Source of the DNA: an uncultured Lachnospiraceae bacterium
GTDB lineage: Bacteria > Bacillota_A > Clostridia > Lachnospirales > Lachnospiraceae
Direction of reading: 5' to 3'
DNA length: 5,848 bases
Assembly: GCA_947175285.1 (NCBI GenBank)
Contig: CAMWMM010000345.1
Coordinates: 1-5,848 of the forward strand
Position numbers and translations under genes: made by a program. This document shows, in pieces, positions 1 through 5,414 of the stretch. How positions within the stretch are numbered: the stretch's first letter is position 1; each line of letters starts with the position of its first letter. The notes under the pieces were generated by a model. It was not told where the DNA came from, ran no database searches, and worked only from the letters and a program-made list of their open reading frames with translations.

Positions 1-652
1 CTTGCACAGTTTCATTTATGGTGGTGCCAAATGTGGGGCATGAGGGTTTAGAAAGAAAGTCAACCAGATCTATAACATGTGCCTTGCGTGAATGGTTTGC
101 CCGCAGGTAGTAATATCCCTCCCGACGTTTCCGTTTCATCCCGACTGCGCCATAGACAGTTTCATTCCCCATGAAGTTAAGGTTGATGCAGTAACAGGAT
201 GGAAGACGAAAGGTTGCGCATGCAATTTCAGCAGCATCTCCTGAACTGCGGTCAACAAGGCTAACCTGAAGATCTTTCTTATAGGGTCCCAAAATGTCTT
301 TTATAAAGGAAATGGAACCGGTCTCTGCATCTGCTTTGGAAGTGCCATCCTTTTGAAAAGGCATGAGGACATCTTTTATATACCTGCCAATTACCTGAAG
401 CACATAATCTGCCTGTTTATAGTCTTCCTTAGGCATAGACGGGTAGTTCAAGTTTAAAATCCCTATGCCGCTCATCACGGGATACACCCTATGATAAGTG
501 TTTTCTTTCTTTAGGGTTATGATGCGGTCACTTCCCACATAGTCCGTAATGGAACCTCCCTTTTGGTACTCCTTTGGTATGCTTTTTGGCAATGGAAAAC
601 CAAGTGCCTCAAATATGTAATCAGGCACCACCATTTGTTTCTTTTGTTTCAT
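1..652 (-). CDS. Hypothetical protein, C-terminus beyond the window
   Basis: This is an open frame of 217 codons with no stop, running off the left edge, so the C-terminus is missing. The start at 652 is well supported: AGGAGG lies 8 bases upstream of the ATG. The protein begins MKQKKQMVVPDYIFEALGFP and looks soluble, with no signal peptide or membrane segment. Visible features are a basic KRKRR patch near residue 175, a YYYLRANHSR stretch just after it, and scattered cysteines. I do not recognise the family and propose no function. It lies leftward, about 850 bases beyond the primase-like gene, and is separated from it by a terminator and repeats, so it is probably a separate transcript. Confidence is high that it is a real gene and nil for function. 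Confidence 0.8.
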   Translation of the reverse strand, partial: MKQKKQMVVPDYIFEALGFPLPKSIPKEYQKGGSITDYVGSDRIITLKKENTYHRVYPVMSGIGILNLNYPSMPKEDYKQADYVLQVIGRYIKDVLMPFQKDGTSKADAETGSISFIKDILGPYKKDLQVSLVDRSSGDAAEIACATFRLPSCYCINLNFMGNETVYGAVGMKRKRREGYYYLRANHSRKAHVIDLVDFLSKPSCPTFGTTINETVQ

Positions 653-706
653 ATTTAATTCCTCCTTTTTTTGAAAAATAACCGCTCTCGGTCAGACTAA
701 GGCAAT

Positions 707-729
707 AAAAAAAGCATCTGTCGATGCTT
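707..729 (-). terminator. Rho-independent terminator or attenuator, leftward
   Basis: Read leftward, AAGCATC-GACA-GATGCTT forms a perfect 7-bp stem with a 4-base loop, followed by a run of T residues (complement of 707-713). It lies about 55 bases upstream of the start codon of the leftward gene at 652. It could stop transcription arriving from the right, or act as an attenuator in that gene's leader. The sequence does not decide between these, because no clear promoter is visible between the hairpin and the gene. Confidence 0.65.
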
Positions 730-997
730 CTGCCAAAATATATGATATAAACCTGTTTCCAGGAATTTAGAATATTGGCTGGATCATAAGAAACAGCCAT
801 AAAGAATAAAGTATGTTTATGACAGTATAACAGATATCAGGAAAGCGTGCAAGAGTATTTTGAGTTGGACATATAATGTTTAACAATATAATGTTACTGT
901 TCACTCCCCCATCAAAGCAGTGGGAATCGAGCGCCAAAATGTTGCTGTTGACACCGAAAAAACGTATAAATATGCAAAACACAGTAGAGGTGTGAAC

Positions 998-1198
998 CAA
1001 TGTCATTTAGTTAAGCAAGTGCATTAAAAATGCCTTATTTATGAGCTTTTCGGGTTCTTTCGTAGGCTATTTTTGTTAAAATTTTGGTTACACCCCTCCG
1101 ATTTTAAAGGAGAGTGTAACCAAAAAATGCATGAAATTGGTATATAAATTGCTGATAACCCCAGTGTTTATAAGGGTTCGCTTAACTTAATGACATTG
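998..1198. mobile_element. MITE-like element with 19-bp TIRs and 10-bp target duplication
   Basis: The left end reads CAATGTCATTTAGTTAAGC (998-1016). The right end (1180-1198) is its inverse with a single mismatch. Directly outside both ends is the same 10-base sequence AGGTGTGAAC (988-997 and 1199-1208), as expected for a target-site duplication. The 201-bp body has no ORF, only hairpins, so any movement would require a transposase supplied in trans. The tip sequence and a 10-bp duplication resemble IS4-type elements, which is a tentative family inference. The insertion splits an older GTGAACAGTAAC inverted repeat, so it is the younger of the two. Confidence 0.8.
1082..1125. repeat. Strong hairpin inside the MITE-like element
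   Basis: TTTTGGTTACAC (1082-1093) pairs perfectly with GTGTAACCAAAA (1114-1125). A further CTCC/GGAG stem (1096-1099 with 1109-1112) closes a 9-base loop. T-rich and A-rich flanks make it terminator-like in both directions. Such a structure may shield the element from, or impose termination on, neighbouring transcription. A second small hairpin, AACCC/GGGTT, lies near the right end at about 1157-1178. Confidence 0.6.
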
Positions 1199-1237
1199 AG
1201 GTGTGAACAGTAACAATATAATGAATGAGTAAGTATT

Positions 1238-1254
1238 TTTCCACCGGGCGGAAA
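1238..1254. promoter_or_regulatory. GC-rich palindrome copy 1 (one mismatch)
   Basis: The sequence is TTTCCACC-G-GGCGGAAA, a 17-bp palindrome with one arm base changed (A for G at 1243). It stands out as GC-rich in an AT-rich intergenic stretch. It is the copy farthest from the par operon, about 2 kb from parA, and it lies just right of the MITE insertion. It is a candidate parS or operator. Confidence 0.65.
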
Positions 1255-1316
1255 AGTTGGCACAAAAATATAAAATTTAATATTGTTATATTTTATACAA
1301 ATAAAAGGGTAGGCGT

Positions 1317-1394
1317 ATGGATATGATAGATTATGTTTTTTGCCTTGAAGCTTTTCTTGAAGGGGCTTATGCTTATGATAAACATGAGGCCTGA
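1317..1394 (+). CDS. Possible 25-residue small protein
   Basis: A 25-codon ORF (starts MDMIDYVFCLEAFLEGAYAY, then DKHEA) begins at an ATG with an AAGGG motif 7 bases upstream. It lies between palindrome copies 1 and 2. The peptide is acidic and weakly hydrophobic. A TTGGCA at 1257-1262, directly after palindrome copy 1, might be a -35 box, but no well-spaced -10 follows. ORFs this short occur by chance in such DNA, so it is a candidate only, with no function proposed. Confidence 0.2.
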   Translation: MDMIDYVFCLEAFLEGAYAYDKHEA

Positions 1395-1416
1395 TAGTAT
1401 TACATAAGTATATAAA

Positions 1417-1433
1417 ATTCCGCCGGGCGGAAA
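1417..1433. promoter_or_regulatory. GC-rich palindrome copy 2
   Basis: The sequence is ATTCCGCC-G-GGCGGAAA, with perfect 7-bp arms TTCCGCC/GGCGGAA around a central G and only the outermost base mismatched. Its centre is 179 bp from that of copy 1. It lies just past the terminator of the primase-like gene and has no evident promoter at the spacing seen for copies 3 and 5. This favours a structural or centromere role over pure promoter control. Confidence 0.7.
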
Positions 1434-1462
1434 AATAATCGTGAAAAAAATTCTTAAAAGTA

Positions 1463-1501
1463 AAAACGGCTTGTGCTGGATAACCAGCAGCAAACCGTTT
1501 T
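1463..1501 (-). terminator. Terminator of the primase-like gene
   Basis: Read leftward, AAAACGG pairs with CCGTTTT and an inner TGCTGG pairs with CCAGCA around a TTAT loop. A small mismatched bulge lies between the two stems, and TTTTTACTTTT follows. The right foot of the stem overlaps the stop codon at 1500-1502. This is a typical rho-independent terminator ending the primase-like transcript. Confidence 0.8.
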
Positions 1502-2717
1502 AAACCTTGACCAATTCATAGTTTGGGCGGACATTGATGGAAAGGATATCATCCAACCCTTTTCCAAATCCGGGGTTCCAGTAAGCAAGCGCAATACGGA
1601 AACCGCGTCCGACCAGAAGTTCAATGAGTTTCTGTTCATACATCAAAACCGCTTCGTTGACATACTTGTCTGAGTCGTAAGCAATAATTACCGTCGTGCA
1701 GCCTTTAGCCGCGAGATAATTTAAGACATTCCGTCCGTCATCCATAGCTTCGAGAACTTTATTGAAAGAATTTACTCCTGGCAAAGAAACTATGGGAGCC
1801 CGGAGTACATAGTTCGCAAATAAGGCTTTCTTTTCTCCTTCGGTAATGTAGCAGACTGTATAGTCATCGTATGCGGGAGTGGTATACAGCCCAGCATGAC
1901 TGCCGGAACGGCATCCGTTTTTGAATGCGTTTGTGGCATGGGTTCCATCTGTAGAAACTTCATAGTAAGACGAAAAATTATGATACTTGTTCTTTTCTTT
2001 TCCTTTTTCATCTGTCTCCGGATGATCTAATCTTAACCGAAGCCTGTAAAGATTGCCGTTATGGTCGTACAGAGGAATCAGCAGACCGCTTTGTCCGGAA
2101 AAACTCCAGATGCCGTTTGACTGCTCATAAAAACCAGGGACTCCTTTCAAGGAACCAAATTCCCGAATTAATTCTTTGGTAATCAGTTCCCGTCCGGTAC
2201 CGTAATAATAGCTGTTTCCTCCTGGTGGCATGGAACGCATCATGGATCGGATGATAAGCTGATCAGGCCAGCGCTCATTTTTTAGGTAGCGCACATGGTT
2301 TTTATTGAGGTGAAGTTTTTTAAGGAAAGTACGGTAGATGGCATCAAGACTTTTATTGTCTAATGGTGCCACAGATGGGGCGGTATATGACGGAGGAGGC
2401 TGCTGCACATTGTTTTGCTTTGGTTTTGGCTTTGATGCCCCTTTGTTCCCATATTTATTCCTGCCGTTTGCTTTCTCCCATTCCTTTCTTGATTCCATAT
2501 ACGCAGCCTCTTCCTTATACATGCAGGAACCGTCCTTTGTCTGTTTGATAAAGACATAAGTCATACCGTTTACGCCGCTGATGATGTTGGAACAGTTCGT
2601 TATACGCCTGCAGTAATGAAGCTTTGTATTCCCTTCAACATACTGTACGGAACACCAGTCCGGTTTCCCGCAGATTGGACAAGGTTCGGACTTAGAGACG
2701 TTGCGAAAATTTGACAT
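1500..2717 (-). CDS. Zinc-finger/Toprim primase-like protein
   Basis: This 405-residue soluble protein probably makes or supports primers for replication of the element. Near the N-terminus it has a likely zinc-binding module (C13-x2-C16, C22, then H34-x-C36 and C42), as in primases that contact template DNA. A lysine-, proline- and glutamine-rich linker covers roughly residues 85-120. A middle domain contains the primase-like GLLIPLYDHNGNLYRLRLRL segment. A Toprim-like domain spans about 285-395, with the acidic motif ITEGEKK (E293), YDSD (D348, D350) and GKGLDD (386-390). This order matches DUF3854-type and phage or plasmid primases, but no helicase domain follows. The frame stays open upstream to a TTG at 2819, but ATG 2717 has GGAAGGAG about 6 bases before it, whereas the TTG has no ribosome binding site. 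Family assignment is from motifs only and primase activity is inferred. Confidence 0.82.
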   Translation of the reverse strand: MSNFRNVSKSEPCPICGKPDWCSVQYVEGNTKLHYCRRITNCSNIISGVNGMTYVFIKQTKDGSCMYKEEAAYMESRKEWEKANGRNKYGNKGASKPKPKQNNVQQPPPSYTAPSVAPLDNKSLDAIYRTFLKKLHLNKNHVRYLKNERWPDQLIIRSMMRSMPPGGNSYYYGTGRELITKELIREFGSLKGVPGFYEQSNGIWSFSGQSGLLIPLYDHNGNLYRLRLRLDHPETDEKGKEKNKYHNFSSYYEVSTDGTHATNAFKNGCRSGSHAGLYTTPAYDDYTVCYITEGEKKALFANYVLRAPIVSLPGVNSFNKVLEAMDDGRNVLNYLAAKGCTTVIIAYDSDKYVNEAVLMYEQKLIELLVGRGFRIALAYWNPGFGKGLDDILSINVRPNYELVKV

Positions 2718-2774
2718 TTCATTCTCCTTCCAATTACCTGAATAGCAACTGTTGGCTTGGCGATTTGCCTTGCC

Positions 2775-2856
2775 CACAGGGAACCAACCTGTGATTCCCT
2801 TGTCCCGAAAGAGGGACAAAATAAGGATGTTTTACAACATAAGCTGTAAGCCATCC
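2775..2856 (-). promoter_or_regulatory. Structured 5' leader of the primase-like gene
   Basis: The mRNA leader (about 160 nt from the predicted start site) can form several hairpins. GGATG/CATCC plus TTACA/TGTAA form a stem with small internal loops (2825-2856). A perfect 7-bp TTGTCCC/GGGACAA stem lies at 2800-2819. Then come two mutually exclusive pairings: CACAGG with CCTGTG (2775-2780/2788-2793), or AGGGAA with TTCCCT (2778-2783/2795-2800). Competing stems upstream of a replication gene suggest attenuation or antisense-RNA control, but this is inference. I recognise no known riboswitch. Confidence 0.4.
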
Positions 2857-2884
2857 CTAAAAAAAGAAATAAAGATTTTCCCCC

Positions 2885-2913
2885 ATTATATTACTTTAGA
2901 GAAGCAGATGCAA
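2885..2913 (-). promoter_or_regulatory. Predicted sigma-A promoter of the primase-like gene
   Basis: Read leftward, TTGCAT (complement of 2908-2913) and a perfect TATAAT (complement of 2885-2890) are separated by 17 bases. Transcription would start near 2878, about 160 bases before the start codon. Palindrome copy 3 ends 14 bp upstream of the -35 box. Confidence 0.65.
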
Positions 2914-2927
2914 GTAATGATTATGCT

Positions 2928-2952
2928 GAAATTTCCGCCCGGCGGAAATTTC
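2928..2952. promoter_or_regulatory. GC-rich palindrome copy 3, extended
   Basis: The arms GAAATTTCCGCC and GGCGGAAATTTC are perfect over 12 bp around a single central C (2940). The core TTTCCGCC/GGCGGAAA is at 2932-2948. The centre base is C where the other copies have G, so this copy is in the opposite orientation. It lies just upstream of the predicted primase promoter, centred about 62 bp before its start site. Confidence 0.8.
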
Positions 2953-3056
2953 GGCGTGTTTATTTCAATAATGGGACAAATCAGTCTGTTTAGATATTGT
3001 TGCATGCGGTTATTAGACAATAACAGGCGGAGTAGAGTGGAAGAGTAATGTAAATT

Positions 3057-3073
3057 TTTCCGCCGGGCGGAAA
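3057..3073. promoter_or_regulatory. GC-rich palindrome copy 4
   Basis: This is an exact copy of the 17-bp core TTTCCGCC-G-GGCGGAAA. Its centre is 125 bp from that of copy 3 and 113 bp from that of copy 5, and it is not placed next to an obvious promoter. It supports the reading of copies 3-5 as an array of binding sites rather than single operators. Confidence 0.8.
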
Positions 3074-3115
3074 TTCTAAAAAGAAGTAAAGTATTTATAG
3101 TATGATTTTTAGAAT
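3073..3115. repeat. 10-bp inverted repeat between palindromes 4 and 5
   Basis: ATTCTAAAAA (3073-3082) and TTTTTAGAAT (3106-3115) are perfect inverse copies separated by 23 bases, abutting the end of palindrome copy 4. It could be an AT-rich protein-binding or bendable site within the putative centromere. The function is unknown. Confidence 0.4.
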
Positions 3116-3165
3116 CTGTGCTGCCAAATAAAGAAATCTTATCATATAAATGTACGCAAATGAAA

Positions 3166-3190
3166 TATTTTTCCGCCGGGCGGAAAAATA
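3166..3190. promoter_or_regulatory. GC-rich palindrome copy 5, extended
   Basis: TATTTTTCCGCC and GGCGGAAAAATA form perfect 12-bp arms around a central G (3178). This copy ends 13 bp upstream of the parA -35 box and is centred about 60 bp before the predicted start site. That is nearly the same geometry as copy 3 has to the primase promoter. Confidence 0.8.
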
Positions 3191-3203
3191 AATGCGTAAA
3201 AAC

Positions 3204-3231
3204 TTGAATAATAAAAAAAAAACTGTATAAT
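3204..3231 (+). promoter_or_regulatory. Predicted sigma-A promoter of parA-parB
   Basis: TTGAAT (3204-3209) and a perfect TATAAT (3226-3231) lie 16 bases apart with an A-rich spacer. Transcription would start near 3238, giving a leader of about 50 nt. This is the only convincing promoter directly upstream of parA. Confidence 0.7.
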
Positions 3232-3291
3232 AAAAAATGTGACTGAGAAAAAATATAAAGATGAGAAATTAAGCAGGGAAGGATAATGTGT

Positions 3292-4314
3292 ATGCGAAAG
3301 AACGACTGGAAGGACAGGATGAATGCACTCCTGAAGAAGAAAGGGTGGGACATTAAGGACTGGCACAGGGCAACAGAACTGAACCAATGGCAGCTGGAAA
3401 GCCTGATGGAGATGGACATCTCCGAGATGGATGAAGGAAGCCTTGAAAGTATATATGAGCAGGCAAAGAGCGCAAAGCTGGATAAGAGCCTGATGCGTTT
3501 CGACAGCCCCGTAATGATAGCAGTGTGGGCGCACAAAGGAGGCATGGGAAAGTCAACAGTGGTGACGAATCTATCCTATGAATTGTCAAAACGAGGGTAT
3601 AACATACTTGCGATTGATACAGACAGTCAGTCGGATATGTCAAGCGTTTTGTTCCCTGATTACCTTGAAAATCCGGATGTAAGTTTCTACAATGCCTTTC
3701 TTGGACAGGAGGATTTTAAAGAAGAGGGTTATATCATGCATACAGAATATAATGGCATTGATGTCGTTGCCGGATCAGCGGAGTGTGAAGCGTTAGAGGG
3801 AGCATTGTGCATGATGACGGATAGAATTAGGGATAAGATGTGGAAGAAATGCCTGAAAAGCGTACGTGAGGAAAATTACTATGATTTCATTATTGTTGAC
3901 ATGGATAAGACTGCAGGCGTAATGAACAAGACCATACTTGGAGAGGCGGACTATGTATTAGCACCTATAGAATCCAGCATGTTCGGGATTAAAGCGGTGC
4001 CTCCTACCCTTGCACAGATAGAAGAGATGGCAGAATATAATCCGAAGCTGAAATTGCTTGGATTCCTGTTCAACAAGGTGGACCTGCGGAAGAAGACAGC
4101 AATGGCTGATAACACGAGCCTTGTAGAAGAAATTGCCCCAGAGTATACTTTTAAGACGTTCATCAAGAATGATGCAAATGTGGACAACTCGCAAAAGGAA
4201 CATATGCCGATAGGGTATTATAACAGCAAGAGCCCTGCAAGCAGGCAAATGGCTGAATTTGCAGATGAAGCAATTGAGAGGATTCGGAAAGATCGGAAAG
4301 AAAGGGGAAAATAA
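3292..4314 (+). CDS. parA: ParA-family partition ATPase
   Basis: ParA proteins bind ATP and nucleoid DNA and move ParB-bound plasmid copies apart. In this 340-residue protein the deviant Walker A box KGGMGKST (82-89) has the signature lysine K82 and P-loop lysine K87. The A' motif ILAIDTDSQSD contains D109 and D111. The Walker B is FIIVDMDKTAG (D203), which lacks the usual proline-containing TPP. The first 70 residues are helical and charged and may form a helix-turn-helix, as in type Ia ParA proteins that bind their own promoter. That part is inference. An in-frame ATG at 3286 is possible, but the GGAAGGA motif is only about 3 bases from it and about 8 from ATG 3292, which I prefer. parB starts 3 bases after the stop, so the two are co-transcribed. 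Confidence 0.9.
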   Translation: MRKNDWKDRMNALLKKKGWDIKDWHRATELNQWQLESLMEMDISEMDEGSLESIYEQAKSAKLDKSLMRFDSPVMIAVWAHKGGMGKSTVVTNLSYELSKRGYNILAIDTDSQSDMSSVLFPDYLENPDVSFYNAFLGQEDFKEEGYIMHTEYNGIDVVAGSAECEALEGALCMMTDRIRDKMWKKCLKSVREENYYDFIIVDMDKTAGVMNKTILGEADYVLAPIESSMFGIKAVPPTLAQIEEMAEYNPKLKLLGFLFNKVDLRKKTAMADNTSLVEEIAPEYTFKTFIKNDANVDNSQKEHMPIGYYNSKSPASRQMAEFADEAIERIRKDRKERGK

Positions 4315-4317
4315 TCT

Positions 4318-5271
4318 ATGGCTGGAAAAAAAGGAGCAGTAGGAAATAAGGATTTTCTAAACAAGGTCACGCAGACTTCCAAAGGAGCAGCACAGAATGT
4401 ATCTAAGACGCTTAATAGAGTAGGCTCAGGAACGCTGCAGGTAGATGACAGCAGGAAGAAGATAGAATACATAGACATATCCAAGATGGAGGGCGCACCG
4501 GCAGAATGGAACAGGTATCCGCTTTTAAAGGAAAACCAGCCGGATAAGTATCTGGAGCTGAAGCTTTCCGTTTATGAGAAAGGAATAGAAGATCCTCTTG
4601 TGCTATGGCAGAGGCCAGGTGGAATGTACATGATTCTGGCGGGTCACAACCGGAGAGATGTCTGTGCGGAGATCATCCTGGAATGCCGTGACGAGGAAGG
4701 ATTCGACGAAGAAAAATACCGTTCAGTACCATGTATCGTGTATCAGGAGGATGAGATTGACGAAGAGGGTGCAAAGGACATCATTAACGATACGAACCTT
4801 TACAGAGATTTCTCAAAACTTCCGGAGAAGATAAAGCAGCAGATTGTGATTGACAGGCTGGAAACATACAAGAAGCGCCGTTATGCGAAAGGCGAACGCA
4901 TTGACCAGCTCATGAAAGATTTCGGATTAAAGAAATCGGCGATATATGACGCCCTTGCGCTTAATGAGAATGTGATTGAGCCCCTGCAGAAACTCTTCTT
5001 TGACGGCGTGCTGAAAAAGAAGACAGTAATGCGCTTCACTAATTTCCCGAAGGACACACAGCAATGGATTTATGACGAGTTCAGGGAGCAGATCAGTGAC
5101 GCAAAAGTGAACGCGTTGAAGAAGAACATGACGCGGGACGAAATCACGCAGGTATTTCAGTCGGAGGGGAAAGAAGTTAAGAGACTTACCGTGGAGATAC
5201 CGGCCGGCCGCGAAGACGAGTTCAGGGAACTGCTGAAGAAATGGCTTGCGGGAGAAGCAAGATGTTCATAA
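4318..5271 (+). CDS. parB: ParB-family centromere-binding protein
   Basis: ParB loads on centromere sites and links DNA to ParA. This protein has 317 residues. A basic tail (about 1-40) precedes the ParB/Srx-type N-terminal domain. That domain includes YIDISKM (51-57), KGIEDPLVL (88-96) and AGHNRR (108-113), which matches the GxxRR nucleotide-binding motif of CTP-binding ParB proteins. TNLYRDFSKL (159-168) matches the NLxRxDL-type motif. A helix-turn-helix spans roughly 193-222 (ERIDQLMKDFGLKKSAIYDA). The C-terminus (about 285-315) is probably a dimerisation region. The ATG has AGGGGA about 9 bases upstream, inside the end of parA. The palindromes upstream of parA are its most likely DNA targets, which is inference. 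Confidence 0.88.
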   Translation: MAGKKGAVGNKDFLNKVTQTSKGAAQNVSKTLNRVGSGTLQVDDSRKKIEYIDISKMEGAPAEWNRYPLLKENQPDKYLELKLSVYEKGIEDPLVLWQRPGGMYMILAGHNRRDVCAEIILECRDEEGFDEEKYRSVPCIVYQEDEIDEEGAKDIINDTNLYRDFSKLPEKIKQQIVIDRLETYKKRRYAKGERIDQLMKDFGLKKSAIYDALALNENVIEPLQKLFFDGVLKKKTVMRFTNFPKDTQQWIYDEFREQISDAKVNALKKNMTRDEITQVFQSEGKEVKRLTVEIPAGREDEFRELLKKWLAGEARCS

Positions 5272-5300
5272 CATAAGTATGGGAATATTGATATTTTAAA

Positions 5301-5330
5301 ACAGCCTTTGCACACACGTGTAAAGGCTGT
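5301..5330. terminator. Hairpin between convergent parB and the right-end gene
   Basis: ACAGCCTTTGCAC and GTGTAAAGGCTGT pair over 13 bp (one G-U or mismatch) around an ACAC loop, starting 30 bases after the parB stop. Read leftward it is followed by TTTTAAAATA, so it is best as a terminator of the leftward gene. Rightward it lacks a good T-run but could still end the parAB transcript. Confidence 0.65.
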
Positions 5331-5414
5331 AAATATTACCGCAATGTTTTTATTCCAAATTCATTTCCATTAAACAGAACTCATAGAAATGTTTGCGTAT
5401 CTAATAAGTACATA

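Larger units (their letters stand above)
884..1223. repeat. Interrupted inverted repeat built on GTGAACAGTAAC
   Basis: The right arm at 1203-1223 reads GTGAACAGTAACA followed by ATATAATG. The left arm at 884-904 is its inverse, matching 19 of 21 bases, and the similarity extends outward for a few bases (CC/GG). A third, weaker copy, GGTGTCAACAGCAACA, lies at 937-956 in the same orientation as the left arm. The MITE-like element at 998-1198 has inserted into the right arm. Without it the arms would lie roughly 100 bp apart, which resembles a small palindromic intergenic repeat or the ends of a decayed mobile element. Iterons for a replication protein are possible but less likely, because the copies are irregularly spaced and partly inverted. 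Confidence 0.5.
653..1499. other. Long intergenic region without a convincing gene
   Basis: About 850 AT-rich bases lie between two leftward genes. I see a leftward terminator hairpin, a MITE-like insertion, an interrupted inverted repeat, two copies of the 17-bp GC-rich palindrome, a doubtful 25-codon ORF, and the terminator of the primase-like gene. The stretch 730-883 shows nothing beyond a small CCTG/CAGG hairpin at 752-763. A leftward open frame at 767-1006 is not credible as a gene, because its repeated GVNSNI peptide simply reflects the GTGAACAGTAAC repeats. Confidence 0.7.
2718..3285. other. Divergent control region between primase-like gene and parA
   Basis: This AT-rich region of 568 bp contains no credible gene. 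It holds a structured leader and promoter for the primase-like gene (leftward), three copies of the GC-rich palindrome, a 10-bp inverted repeat, a small GTTATT/AATAAC hairpin at 3009-3024, and the parA promoter. Repeats, AT-richness and flanking replication and partition genes make it a plausible centromere or origin region. No recognisable DnaA-box cluster is seen. Confidence 0.7.

Noticed and set aside
767..1006. A leftward 79-codon frame in the left intergenic region
   Set aside because: It spans the GTGAACAGTAAC repeats and the edge of the MITE, and its repeated peptide is explained by the DNA repeat. No convincing start signal is present.
1473..1673. A rightward 66-codon frame over the 3' end of the primase-like gene
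   Set aside because: It is antisense to a well-supported coding region and starts inside that gene's terminator hairpin.
2718..2819. A 34-residue N-terminal extension of the primase-like protein from a TTG at 2819
   Set aside because: The TTG has no ribosome binding site and lies inside a hairpin. ATG 2717 has a good one, directly before the zinc-finger module.
1238..3190. The palindromes as rho-independent terminators or a CRISPR array
   Set aside because: The arms have essentially no loop (one central base), spacing is irregular, and no cas genes or spacer-repeat regularity are present. The symmetric A and T flanks fit protein-binding sites better.
2886..3545. A leftward open frame of about 219 codons across the parA promoter and 5' end
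   Set aside because: It is antisense to parA and to the palindromes, whose translation gives the odd repeated PPGG peptides. It has no ribosome binding site and an implausible composition.
5313..5320. ACACGTGT as a possible canonical parS core
   Set aside because: It is the top of the terminator-like hairpin and lacks the flanking TGTTT/AAACA of the chromosomal parS.
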